A stretch of 64,000 nucleotides of DNA from Verminephrobacter eiseniae EF01-2 (GTDB taxonomy: Bacteria > Pseudomonadota > Gammaproteobacteria > Burkholderiales > Burkholderiaceae_C): positions 3,162,001-3,226,000 of the forward strand of contig NC_008786.1 of the NCBI RefSeq assembly GCF_000015565.1, given 5' to 3'. Position numbers and translations under genes: made by a program. Positions within the stretch are counted from its first letter, which is position 1; each line of letters opens with the position of its first letter. The notes below the pieces were generated by a model. That model searched no databases, was not told the DNA's origin, and was given only the letters and a program-made list of their open reading frames with translations. Shown here piece after piece: positions 37,946-46,000 of the stretch.

Positions 37946-38040
37946 GTGGCGCGATAGACGGGCCTGGGTGGTGCGATGGACGACGGCGGCCGAGTTATCC
38001 ACAAAATTTGCCGTCCGGTGGTGCGATAGACGACGCCGGG
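37946..38040. other. Relic plasmid origin: iteron-like repeats and a DnaA box
   Basis: Three copies of a TGGYGCGATRGACG repeat lie at ~37947, 37969 and 38020, with a fourth degenerate copy near 38136. Between the second and third sits a perfect DnaA box TTATCCACA (37996-38004) next to an AT-rich AAAATTT. The neighbours are partition-gene pieces, which fits a plasmid replication origin. No rep gene is present. Confidence 0.5.
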
Positions 38041-38158
38041 CGCGCGAAGGCGGGCCGGCCAGCGCCTGGTCGGCCTAGCGGATGTGGCACGAAGAACGCG
38101 CGGACTGGATGGGAAGCGGGAAAGGCGGCAGGCCCGGCGCGATGGATGCCGGCGTGCG

Positions 38159-38200
38159 TGGTGACACGAAGGAGCTGGCCAGGCGCGGGGCCTGTCACCA
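38159..38200. repeat. 42-bp TGGTGACA/TGTCACCA element, copy 1
   Basis: Begins TGGTGACA and ends TGTCACCA, with AGCTGGCC and GCGCGGGGCC inside. Two more copies of exactly 42 bp occur at 41303 and 41362. It lies directly before palindromic element copy 6. Confidence 0.65.
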
Positions 38201-38206
38201 GCCTAG

Positions 38207-38365
38207 TGTCGCGTCACCGATCATCTGTCGGTCTGCGCTGGCCATCGAAGCGCATCGCGGCGTTGCATCGCTTGCCAATACAGCTCGGTATGGGCTGCGC
38301 GATGCGCCTTGCGCTGCGCTCCGATGACTGCGCGCAGCCTACGACATCTGATCCGTGACGCGACA
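38207..38365 (+). repeat. 159-bp palindromic CTAG element, copy 6 (orientation A)
   Basis: Perfect CTAG on both sides (38203-38206, 38366-38369). The right CTAG supplies the TAG stop of the resolvase gene on the minus strand. Confidence 0.85.
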
Positions 38366-38917
38366 CTAGCGGCGGCCGCGCTGCGGCGTCTGCACGTCGA
38401 AGCCGGGCAGCAGCTCGCTCAAGGGCTGCGCGCCGGCAGTGCGCGGCCGCAGGGCGGGCGCGGGCGGCGGTGCCGGCGACTTCGCGGCCGAACTGGGGGG
38501 AAAGGTGCCTTGCTCCACCAGGCGGCCGTACCAGCCGGCCAGGTTATTCTTCGCAAGCTCCATACTGAGCTTGCGAGTGTCGCGGGTCAGGTGTTTCGTG
38601 ATGTGGACGGCGACGCCCTTGGCCATGAAGTCGAGCACCTGCAAGGCCGATTCGCCCAGGCGCGAGATTTCGGGCGACAAGATCACGTAGCCGCGCTGGG
38701 CCTCGGCCAGCATGTCGGCCAGGGCACGCTTGCGCCACGACTTGGCACGGCTGCCGATTTCCTCGACGATCTTGAGCGGCGCGAACCCGTGCGCGTTGGC
38801 GTACTCCAGCAGGCCGAGTTTCTGGTTCGCCGCGTTCTGGTCGTCGGTCGAAACCCGCAGGTATGCGAAATACCTGCTCGCAGCGGCCGTTACCGTTGGT
38901 GTTTTCTTGGGCTTCAT
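38366..38917 (-). CDS. Serine-recombinase N-terminal domain with a foreign C-terminus
   Basis: 183 residues. Residues ~15-110 are a resolvase/invertase catalytic domain: YFAYLRVSTDDQNAANQKLG with the nucleophile Ser, ADMLAEAQRGYVILSPEISRL. The normally conserved Arg after RLG is Glu here (SRLGESALQ). After VAVHITKH the usual long helix and HTH are replaced by LTRDTRKLSMELAKNNLAGW and a Pro/Ala-rich tail. Recombination activity is therefore doubtful. The stop is in the flank of palindromic element copy 6. Probably a deletion fusion of plasmid genes. Confidence 0.6.
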   Translation of the reverse strand: MKPKKTPTVTAAASRYFAYLRVSTDDQNAANQKLGLLEYANAHGFAPLKIVEEIGSRAKSWRKRALADMLAEAQRGYVILSPEISRLGESALQVLDFMAKGVAVHITKHLTRDTRKLSMELAKNNLAGWYGRLVEQGTFPPSSAAKSPAPPPAPALRPRTAGAQPLSELLPGFDVQTPQRGRR

Positions 38918-38976
38918 GGGCTGTGTTTTGCATAAAGGTATGAAGAGCTTTAAATAATACGCTGATGGAACAAAAT

Positions 38977-39000
38977 AAACGGGTTATTAATTAGCCGTTT
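38977..39000. promoter_or_regulatory. AT-rich inverted repeat upstream of the resolvase gene
   Basis: AAACGG and CCGTTT arms 6 bp long flank an AT-rich centre (GTTATTAATTAG). It stands ~60 bp before the resolvase start in an otherwise GC-rich region, a plausible operator or promoter. Confidence 0.4.
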
Positions 39001-39027
39001 TCATACCGGCGAAATCATGGTTTTTTT

Positions 39028-39261
39028 GAGCCTGGTTGGCGCATCAAGTACGCCGTCGATAGCCTCCCGGCCACGCTGGCCCAGGTGGTGCAGTACCTGG
39101 GCGACGGCGGCGAACTCAAGCCGGAGAAGGTCGGCGAGATTTGGGCCGGCCTGGCCGTCTTGCAGAAGGCTTTGAAGAAGGCGGGCCACCCGCGACCGGC
39201 CAAGCCGAAGAGGTCGCCGAAGCCCATGCCCGGCCAGGTTGGCCTGCCGCTGGAATCTTGA
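39028..39261 (+). pseudogene. 5'-truncated plasmid gene fragment
   Basis: A frame without a start codon: EPGWRIKYAVDSLPATLAQVV, LKPEKVGEIWAGLAVLQKALK, then a basic Pro/Lys-rich end. Protein-like codon use, family not recognised. Confidence 0.4.
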
Positions 39262-39323
39262 TCGCGGGGCACAAATGCCCTACAATAGAGGCATGTTTAG
39301 ACTCGACCATGAAGGGGCCCGGA

Positions 39324-39536
39324 ATGGCTAAGTCACTGCTCGACAAGATCGGCCTGGAACGCTCGAACAAGCTGATGCGTGAAGCCACGCACCAGGCCAT
39401 CGCCGACGCGCACGCGCACGGCCTGCCGGTCACGGCGGACGTGGGCGGCGTGCTCTCCAAAATCTTCCCTGACGGCCATGTGGAACCCGTGAAGCCCGCG
39501 CCGGCAATCGCTAAAAAAGAGACCTTGGCCGCATGA
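39324..39536 (+). CDS. Small protein preceding the zeta toxin, probable antitoxin
   Basis: 70 residues from the ATG at 39324 (another ATG at 39309), with an AAGGGG stretch upstream. Sequence pieces: MAKSLLDKIGLERSNKLMRE, DAHAHGLPVTADVGGVLSKIF. It is coupled to the zeta gene by ATGA overlap. Unrelated in appearance to the classical epsilon antitoxin; the role is inferred from position. Confidence 0.6.
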   Translation: MAKSLLDKIGLERSNKLMREATHQAIADAHAHGLPVTADVGGVLSKIFPDGHVEPVKPAPAIAKKETLAA

Positions 39537-40471
39537 CCGAAATCCCCCCGCAGGAAGTAGAAGCGGGGCCACGGATGATCGTTTTCGCCGGGCCGAACGG
39601 CTCGGGGAAAAGCACTGTCACGGATGGCCTCAAGCTCGATGAAGCGTTCCCCGGCGTCTACATCAACGCCGACGACATCGCGCGCACCGAGCTGGGCCAC
39701 ATCCCCGATGTGACCCAGCGCAACCTGGATGCCGCGAAGCTGGCCGAACAGCGCCGCAAGGATGCGTTGGAGAAGGGCCAGCCCTTTGCCTTTGAAACCG
39801 TCATGTCCACGCCTGGCAAGCTCGCCCTGCTTCAAGAAGCCAAGGGCAAGGGCTTCCAGGTCGAACTGGTGTTCGTCACCACGCGCGACGCTGACATCAA
39901 CATCGCCCGCGTATCGAACCGTGTGGCCCTCGGCGGCCACCAGGTCGAGCCGGACAAGGTGCGCGAGCGGTACGAACGTGCAATGCAGCTTCTGCCCAGC
40001 GCCGTCGAGCTAGCCGACACGGCCGACGCCTTCGACAACAGCGGCACAGAGCCGGTGCATGTGGCGATGAAGCGCGACAAGGCCGTGGAGCTGGTCAACG
40101 CGGACAAGGCCCCGGCCTGGGTCGCCGAGCGCTTGGCCGAGCCGTACCGCGAGCGCATGGATTCGCGCGCGCAGATCGCCGCCGCGTTCCAGCAGGCTGC
40201 GGCCGGTAGCGCGGCCGGCCTGCCGCCCGTGCTCAAGGATGCGGAAATTGGCCACGGCAAGACCTACGCGGGGCTGGTGCTCGAAGTGACGAAGCGCCAC
40301 GCCTTGCAGAAGGCCGGGGCGAACGTGTACGTGGTTCACGACCGGGCGCTGTGCCCGCCTGTGAGTTTGGAGAAGGGAAAAACCGCGACGCTCGCCTACC
40401 AATACGAGAAGGGCGGCAAGCATGTCGAGCCGGCCCGCAATGCGGGCCAGAAGAACGAGATAGGACGATGA
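39533..40471 (+). CDS. Zeta-toxin-type kinase with a C-terminal KfrB-like domain
   Basis: 312 residues. Residues ~10-210 are a zeta/UDP-N-acetylglucosamine kinase-like P-loop protein: MIVFAGPNGSGKSTVTDG (Walker A), PGVYINADDIARTELG, PFAFETVMSTPGK, VTTRDADINIARVSNRVALGGH. The last ~75 residues (HGKTYAGLVLEVTKRHALQK, VYVVHDRALC) resemble the KfrB domain of IncP-type plasmid proteins. Zeta toxins phosphorylate UDP-GlcNAc and poison peptidoglycan synthesis. Preceded by a coupled small gene. The frame appears intact. Confidence 0.8.
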   Translation: MTEIPPQEVEAGPRMIVFAGPNGSGKSTVTDGLKLDEAFPGVYINADDIARTELGHIPDVTQRNLDAAKLAEQRRKDALEKGQPFAFETVMSTPGKLALLQEAKGKGFQVELVFVTTRDADINIARVSNRVALGGHQVEPDKVRERYERAMQLLPSAVELADTADAFDNSGTEPVHVAMKRDKAVELVNADKAPAWVAERLAEPYRERMDSRAQIAAAFQQAAAGSAAGLPPVLKDAEIGHGKTYAGLVLEVTKRHALQKAGANVYVVHDRALCPPVSLEKGKTATLAYQYEKGGKHVEPARNAGQKNEIGR

Positions 40472-40475
40472 GGCC

Positions 40476-40757
40476 ATGCCAGCAAAACCCACGACTGACG
40501 CCCACAAGGCCGGCGCGAACCGCCGCGTTTTCCGTGCGCTGCTGACAACGCACGACCTCATGCTGAAAGACAGCGCCGAACTGATCGGCATGCACACTGG
40601 TCGTCCGTGCAGCTACCGCACGGTGAAATCCTGGATGGCCGACCCCGACGAAGTGGCGACGGCCAGGCCATGCCCGGAATGGGCCGTAGAGGCGCTACGC
40701 GCAGCCGTGGAGCGGCCCGAACTGCTGGAGCGCATCCGCAGCCATGCGGCCGCGTAA
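40476..40757 (+). CDS. Small plasmid-type protein of unknown function
   Basis: 93 residues, starting 5 nt after the zeta stop. Pieces: RRVFRALLTTHDLMLKDSAEL, RPCSYRTVKSWMADPDEV, PEWAVEALRAAVERPELLERI. The spacing (a helical pair and YRTVKSWM) resembles a helix-turn-helix, so a DNA-binding role is possible. Family not identified. Confidence 0.6.
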   Translation: MPAKPTTDAHKAGANRRVFRALLTTHDLMLKDSAELIGMHTGRPCSYRTVKSWMADPDEVATARPCPEWAVEALRAAVERPELLERIRSHAAA

Positions 40758-40803
40758 GGGGCCGCCATGAGCGATTCCAGCGTGAAGGCGAAGCCGGTGG
40801 ACG

Positions 40804-41211
40804 GTGCTGGGTTCCTGGGTCGCGGCGACGTGCCTGGTGACGGCCCTGGACTTTGCCGCCGTCACGCGCTCCTGGTTGCCCCTGGTGTTCTTCGCCGGCC
40901 TCCTGCTGGTGGTCAACATCGTCCAGGCCAGCGCCTCGACGCTGCTGGCTGTCCGTGCTGGCCGGCAGTCCTGGGACGCCTTCACGTCCTTGCATGTGGT
41001 GGTCGCGGCCTCGGCCGTGGCCTTTCTCCTGGCCGGCGCGACGGCGCTGGGCGAGCAGGCCATCGACGGCCGGATGTACGCGCGCTGCGGCGAGTGGTAT
41101 CCGCAGGTCTACACGGTGGCGGCCACCGTGGCCGCCTTCGAGAAGGCCCAGGCCGAGACTGCCGGCGACAAGCCGGGCATGCCGTTCATCATCGAGCGGG
41201 ACGACGAGTAA
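40804..41211 (+). CDS. Small membrane protein, possibly frameshifted at its start
   Basis: 135 residues from a GTG. About three transmembrane segments (LGSWVAATCLVTALDFAAV, LPLVFFAGLLLVVNIVQA, SLHVVVAASAVAFLLAG), then a soluble tail ending PFIIERDDE. An ATG at 40767 begins MSDSSVKAKPVDG in another frame and runs into the same start point. A one-base change could therefore have split an original longer gene. Plasmid accessory protein by context. Confidence 0.5.
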   Translation: MLGSWVAATCLVTALDFAAVTRSWLPLVFFAGLLLVVNIVQASASTLLAVRAGRQSWDAFTSLHVVVAASAVAFLLAGATALGEQAIDGRMYARCGEWYPQVYTVAATVAAFEKAQAETAGDKPGMPFIIERDDE

Positions 41212-41302
41212 CCGCCGCGCCCCCTGGGCGGGAAAGGAACAGCCATGAAGGTCTACGGCCGCTATGGGACTGACCATAACGGCAGGGGCCTTTTTCGTGG
41301 GC

Positions 41303-41344
41303 TGGTGACACCTGGCGCAGCTCGACCGCGCGGGCCTGTCACCA
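41303..41344. repeat. 42-bp TGGTGACA/TGTCACCA element, copy 2
   Basis: Begins TGGTGACA and ends TGTCACCA, with AGCTCGACCGCGCGGGCC inside. It shares length and core with the copy at 38159. Confidence 0.65.
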
Positions 41345-41361
41345 TCTACAGCGCGCCGGTT

Positions 41362-41403
41362 TGGTGACGTGGCCAGCTCGCCGGCGCGGCCGATCTGTCA
41401 CCA
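41362..41403. repeat. 42-bp TGGTGACA/TGTCACCA element, copy 3
   Basis: Begins TGGTGACG and ends TGTCACCA, with AGCTCGCCGGCGCGGCC inside. 17 bp after copy 2. Confidence 0.6.
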
Positions 41404-41500
41404 TAAGACGGCTAGACCTTCTTGCTGGTGAATGACTGCTTCGGCGGGGTGTACTGGCCGCTGGCGACGCGCACAGCGTACCGCTCCAGGGTCAGGGGTT

Positions 41501-41923
41501 CTACACCGGAACCCCGGAAAATTCCGTCAGCCCAACTCCAGCTTCAATCTGCAAGTTTTTTGACACGCTCGGCAAGGCGTCCGAACGCCTCATTGACGTA
41601 CTCCATGGCCTTAGGTTCTGTGCCCTGCGCAGCTTGTGTTGTTCGGAACACTGGACCATGCCGTCATAGGGTCGCGATTTCTTATTACGTTCGGCTTCGG
41701 ACGCTTCTTCCATGACGAGGGCGTAGCGGTAAAACCCGGGGAACTCGTTGGACAAGGCAATGCGTTGATCGTCAGTTGTCCCGACCCAGATTCTGTGCAG
41801 ATCGGGCATGTATCCCATCATGCGATCGATGATGGCAGGTGCGCTGTCGACGCCCTGGGCAGAGAGCTGTTGCATGTGCTGATCGATCTTCGTGGCCAGC
41901 CGACGAAATGCACTCATGCCCAT
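41501..41923 (-). CDS. Hypothetical passenger gene of the transposon remnant
   Basis: 140 residues from the ATG at 41923 (another at 41917). Pieces: SAFRRLATKIDQHMQQLSAQG, AIIDRMMGYMPDLHRIWVGT, DDQRIALSNEFPGFYRYALVMEEA. Unknown function. The last residues are encoded by the left inverted repeat of the transposon, so the natural C-terminus may be lost; a frameshift near 41620 is also possible because the last third looks less protein-like. Confidence 0.5.
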   Translation of the reverse strand: MGMSAFRRLATKIDQHMQQLSAQGVDSAPAIIDRMMGYMPDLHRIWVGTTDDQRIALSNEFPGFYRYALVMEEASEAERNKKSRPYDGMVQCSEQHKLRRAQNLRPWSTSMRRSDALPSVSKNLQIEAGVGLTEFSGVPV

Positions 41924-41934
41924 GGCGTTCTGAT

Positions 41935-42270
41935 TCACGCGGTTGCGAGCGTCAAGTGCCCGATCGGCTCGGACGCTGGCCGCACTTTGATTTCGATGTC
42001 GTAGCCGAGGCGATTCAGGCAATCCATCAGCTTGCGCTCGGACAGGTTGGTGAAGTCGCCGTGCATCATGCCTGACACCTTCGGTTGCGGGATGCCCATG
42101 CGTTTGGCAGCCGCTTGCTGATTCAGTCCGAGGGCGCGCATCGCCTTCCTGATCTCGACCCCCAGGCCGGTCTTGATCTTCAGCTTCTCGGCGTCGGCCA
42201 GTTCAAGGTCCGCGAAGACGTTACCCGCGCTGCGCTGAACCTCGACGCCTTCAATGATTCGTTTTTGCAT
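41935..42270 (-). CDS. XRE-family HTH antitoxin (HigA-like)
   Basis: 111 residues, AGGAG before the ATG. The core GLGVEIRKAMRALGLNQQAAAKRMGIPQPKVSGMM is a helix-turn-helix of the HigA-2 type, followed by LSERKLMDCLNRLGYDIEI. The upstream toxin frame overlaps its start by 20 nt, the toxin-first order of Gp49/HigB modules. It would repress its own operon and neutralise the toxin; the toxin is truncated here. Confidence 0.8.
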   Translation of the reverse strand: MQKRIIEGVEVQRSAGNVFADLELADAEKLKIKTGLGVEIRKAMRALGLNQQAAAKRMGIPQPKVSGMMHGDFTNLSERKLMDCLNRLGYDIEIKVRPASEPIGHLTLATA

Positions 42271-42415
42271 TTCGTAGCTCCTGTGCCAATGCCTCGGCCA
42301 CTTTCAGCCGGGCGCGGATGATGTCCATGTCCGCCTTCGGCGTGGCAATCCCGCTCTTGCTCTTCCTGTTCAGGTAACAATACAAGCACCACAAGCGCAA
42401 GACATATGTCGCAAA
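42251..42415 (-). pseudogene. Gp49/HigB-type toxin remnant
   Basis: The C-terminal ~40 codons read LNRKSKSGIATPKADMDIIR, ARLKVAEALAQELRNAK, the typical end of RelE-superfamily Gp49-like toxins. Upstream codons (FATYVLRLWCLYCY) are only loosely toxin-like, and the N-terminal half is missing. Confidence 0.6.
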
Positions 42416-42552
42416 ACAGGTGTTTTACGACACCTCCACAACACCTCCACAACACCCGCCGAAAGTGATCGCGCAGCCTGTCCCAAAATGTGCGGAAAAC
42501 AGTGTCGCAATATGCCTACATCCGGAAACCATTTTTTGATGGTTATCCGTCT

Positions 42553-42627
42553 ATGTTGGTTGGTTACATGCGCGTGTCGTCGGACTCCGACCGGCAGAGC
42601 ACGAACTTGCAGCGCGACGCGCTGCTC
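42553..42627 (+). pseudogene. TnpR-type resolvase, N-terminal stub
   Basis: Twenty-five codons, MLVGYMRVSSDSDRQSTNLQ and RDALL, are the start of a Tn3-family serine resolvase with the catalytic Ser. Homology then ends. It lies just after a stretch (42420-42550) that could be what is left of the res site. Confidence 0.6.
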
Positions 42628-42724
42628 GTTCCAGAGCGGCGGCAACATCATCGACCTGGATGCGTTCCTGGCCGGGCTGGAGTTTGGATGACGGAAATTT
42701 CTGGGGTTCCGGCGTAGCCCCCAG

Positions 42725-42880
42725 TGTCGCGTCACCGATCATCTGTCGGTCCGCGCTGGCCATCGGAGCGCAGCGCAAGACGCATCGCGCCGCCCATACC
42801 GATCTGTATTGGCAAGCGATGCAACGCCGCGATGCGCTTCGATGGCCAGCGCGGACCGACAGATGATCGGTGACGCGACA
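42725..42880. repeat. 156-bp palindromic CTAG element, copy 7 (hybrid)
   Basis: Flanks CCAG and CCAA. Unlike the other copies, both ends carry the same arm type: the first 41 bases are the exact reverse complement of the last 41. The middle then follows the orientation-B sequence. It overlaps the last two bases of the transposon remnant. Confidence 0.85.
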
Positions 42881-42956
42881 CCAAGCCGCGCCGCCTTCCC
42901 GGGCGCATCGCTGCCTTTGCCAACGGTGCCGATGTCTGCGCCAGCATCGCCAATGG

Positions 42957-42990
42957 CTGAAGACTGAAGACTGAAGATTGAAGGCTGAGG
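42957..42990. repeat. Short CTGAAGA tandem repeat
   Basis: About four imperfect copies of a 7-mer CTGAAGA/CTGAAGG, followed by two copies of a CCCCCCTCAACCCGG unit (43005-43035). It lies just after the 3' end of the large SwmB protein gene. Confidence 0.5.
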
Positions 42991-43075
42991 GGCGGATACC
43001 CGGCCCCCCCTCAACCCGGCCCCCCTCAACCCGGGCCGGCCCCCAACTGCCATCGGCGCCAGCCCGGCCGGGCGC

Positions 43076-46000
43076 TCACAGCCAGAAGCCTTGGGACACC
43101 ACGTCGGGCGCCGACCCGACGATGGACAACTGCATATGCGCCGCCGCCCCGGAGGTGGTGATCTGGCCGTTGACCTCGCCGTCGGTGTCGAACTGGCCGC
43201 CGTCTTCGATCTGGAAATCCAGCCGCAGGCGGTTGCCCTCGGTCACCATCTTGCCGCCGTAAGGTTCGCTGGCCAGGTTCACCCAGGTGCCGGTGCGGTC
43301 TTGCACCCAATAGCCCGTTGTCCCCTTATCCGGGTCTACGTACACGCTGAAGCTCTCGGTGCTGCCGGCCGTGGTCAGCGTCGTGGAAAAGTTCAGCAGC
43401 CCTATCGGCATCTCCATCCCCTTGGGCAACTGGGCCGGCGCGGTCTTTTGCTCCAGGCTGGTGATGCGCGACTGGTTGTCGGTGCCGACCTTGCCGTCCT
43501 GGCTGCCGACGACCAGGGTGGTGCCACCGACCGAGCCGACTGCGGACTGCTCGCTGTCGCTGATGCCGTCGCCGTTGCCGTCGCCGTCGGCGCCATTCGG
43601 GCCGACGCTCCGGCCCTCATCGGCGTCGGGCACGCCGTCGCCGTCCCGGTCTGGCTTCGCCGGCGTCGTGGGGGTGGTGACGGGCGGGGTCGGCGCGGGG
43701 CTGAGGTTGGTCACGACCGGCACCCTGAAGCTGCCCATGTCGTAGCCGGTCTCGTCCTGTATCGCCTTGAGGTCGTTGCCGACGGCGGGGTCGGTGCCGC
43801 TGTTGGGCGTGGGGTCGGTGTAGCTGACGGACAGCGTATCGCGGTAGGTCACGGCGCGCGCCAGCGTCAGCGTGACGGTCTTGGCCGCTGCGTTCACGCT
43901 CACTGCGGTCACCGCGATGCGTGTGCCGTCGGCGTCGCGCACGTCGAAAGCCCCGGGCAGCGGTGCGTGGTCCGGGTCGCCGTCCAAGCCGCTGGCCCGG
44001 GCGAAGCTGAGCACCAACTGGTCGCCGTTGACCGTGGCGCTGCTGTACACCGGGGGCGTGTCGTTGGTCACGGTCGTGGTGAAGCTGCTCACGTCGTTGC
44101 CGGCGGCGTCCTGTATCACGCCGCTGGTGTCGTCGCCGGTCACCGGGTCGGTGCCGCTGTTGGTCGTGGGGTCGGTGTAGCTGACGCGCACCGTCTCGCC
44201 GAGGGCCACAGGGCGGATCAGCGTCAGCGTGACGGTCTTGCTCGCTGCATCCACGCTCACTGCGCTCACGCCGATGCGTTCGTTATCGGCGCCGACGGTG
44301 ACCACGAAAGCCCCGGGGGCCGGTTTTTTCGCCGGGTCGCCCTCGAGTCCGTTGGCTTGGTCGAAGCGGATCACCAATTGCTTGCCGTTGACCGTGGCGC
44401 CGCTGTGCACCGGGGGCGTTTTGTTGATCATCGACGTGGACGGCACCGTGAAGGTGTTCACGTCATTGCCGGCGGCGTCTTGCAGCGCGTTGGTGTCGTC
44501 GCCGGTCACCGGGTCGGCGCCGCTGTTGGGCGTGGGGTCGGTGTAGGTGACGGTCACCCGCTCGTTGTGCGCCACGGCGCGCGCCAGCGTCAGCTCGACG
44601 GTCTTGGTCGCGGCATTCACGGTTACGGCGGTCACCGCGATGCGCGCGCCATCGGCGCCGCGCACGTCGAACGTCTCGACGGCCGGCTTGTGGGCCGGGT
44701 CGGCGTCGAGTCCGGTGGCCTGCTCGAAGCGGAGCACCATCTTGTCGCCGTTCACCGTGGCGCGGCTGTACACCGGGGCCGTCTTGTTGACCACGGGCGC
44801 GGCGGTGAAGCTGGCCACGTCATAGCCGTTCGCGTCTTGTACCCCGTCGTTGCCGTCGCCGGCCGGGTCGGTGTAGCTGACGGTCACCGTCTCGCCGTTG
44901 GCGGCGGGGCGGCTGAGCGTCAGCACCACGGTCTTGGTCGCCGCATCCACTTTCACGGCGGTCACCGTGATGGCGGCGCCACCGGCGGCGCCGGTGACCC
45001 GGAAAAGCCCCGGGGTCGGGTTGCCGCCGAGTCCTTCGGCCTGGTCGTAGCGCAGCGCCAACTGGTCGCCGACCACCGTGGCGCGGTTGTGCACCGGCGG
45101 CGTTTTGTTGGTCACATTCTCCCTGGTGAAGGTGGCCACGTCATTGCCGGCGGCGTCCTGTATCGCGTTGCGGTCGTTGCCCGCCGTGGGGTCGGTGTAG
45201 GTGACGGACAGCGGCTCGTCGTAGGCCGCAGCGCGGCTGAGCGTCAGCGTCACGGTCTTGGCCGCCGCATCCACCACCACCGCAGTCACCGTGATGGCGG
45301 CCCCGGTGGCCGAGCCGGTGACGCGGAAAGCCGTGGCGGCCGGTCCGTTGGCCGCGTCCAGCCCGGTGGCCTGCGCGAAGCTGAGCACCAGCTTGTCGCC
45401 GTTGGCCGTGGCGCCGCTGCACACCGGCGGCGTCTGGTTGGTCACGGCGCTGGTGAAGCTGCTCACGTCATTGCCGGCAGCGTCTTGCAGCACATTGGTG
45501 TCGTCGCCGGCCACGGGATCGACGCCGGTGTTCGGCGTGGGGTCGGTGTAGCTGACGGACACCTGCTCGCCGTGGGCCACGGCGCGCTCCAGCGTCAGCG
45601 TGACGGTCTTGGCCGTGGCATTCACGTTCACGCCGCGCACGGCGATGCGCTCGTTATCGGCGCCGGTGACCGTGAACGCATCGTTGCCCGGCACGCGGAC
45701 CCCGTCCAGTCCGTTGGCCTGCGCGAAGCTGAGCACCAACAGGTTGCCGTCGGCCGTGGCGCCGCTGCACAGCGGGGGCGTTTTGTTGACCACGGACGCG
45801 GCGGTGAAGCTGGCCACGTCCAGGCCGTTCGTGTCTTGTATCCCGTTGTCGCCGTCGCCGGCCGGGTCGGTGTAGTTGACGAGCACCGTCTCGCCGTTGA
45901 CGACAGGGCGGCTGAGCGTCAGCGTGACCGTCTTGGTCGCTGCATCCACATTCACTTCGGTCACGGTGATGGCGGTGCCACTGCTGCCGGTGACGCTGAA

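Larger units (their letters stand above)
41495..42722. mobile_element. Tn3-family-type remnant bounded by ~47-bp inverted repeats
   Basis: Left end (41495-41542) starts GGGG and contains CTACACCGGAACCCC and TTCCGTCA. The right end (42676-42722) read inward starts GGGGG and contains CTACGCCGGAACCCC and TTCCGTCA, so the ends pair over ~47 bp with about ten differences and one gap. Inside are an unknown gene, an HTH antitoxin, a toxin remnant and the start of a TnpR resolvase, but no transposase. TA genes next to the resolvase are known in Tn3-family transposons of the Tn5501 type. The right end abuts palindromic element copy 7. Confidence 0.65.
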
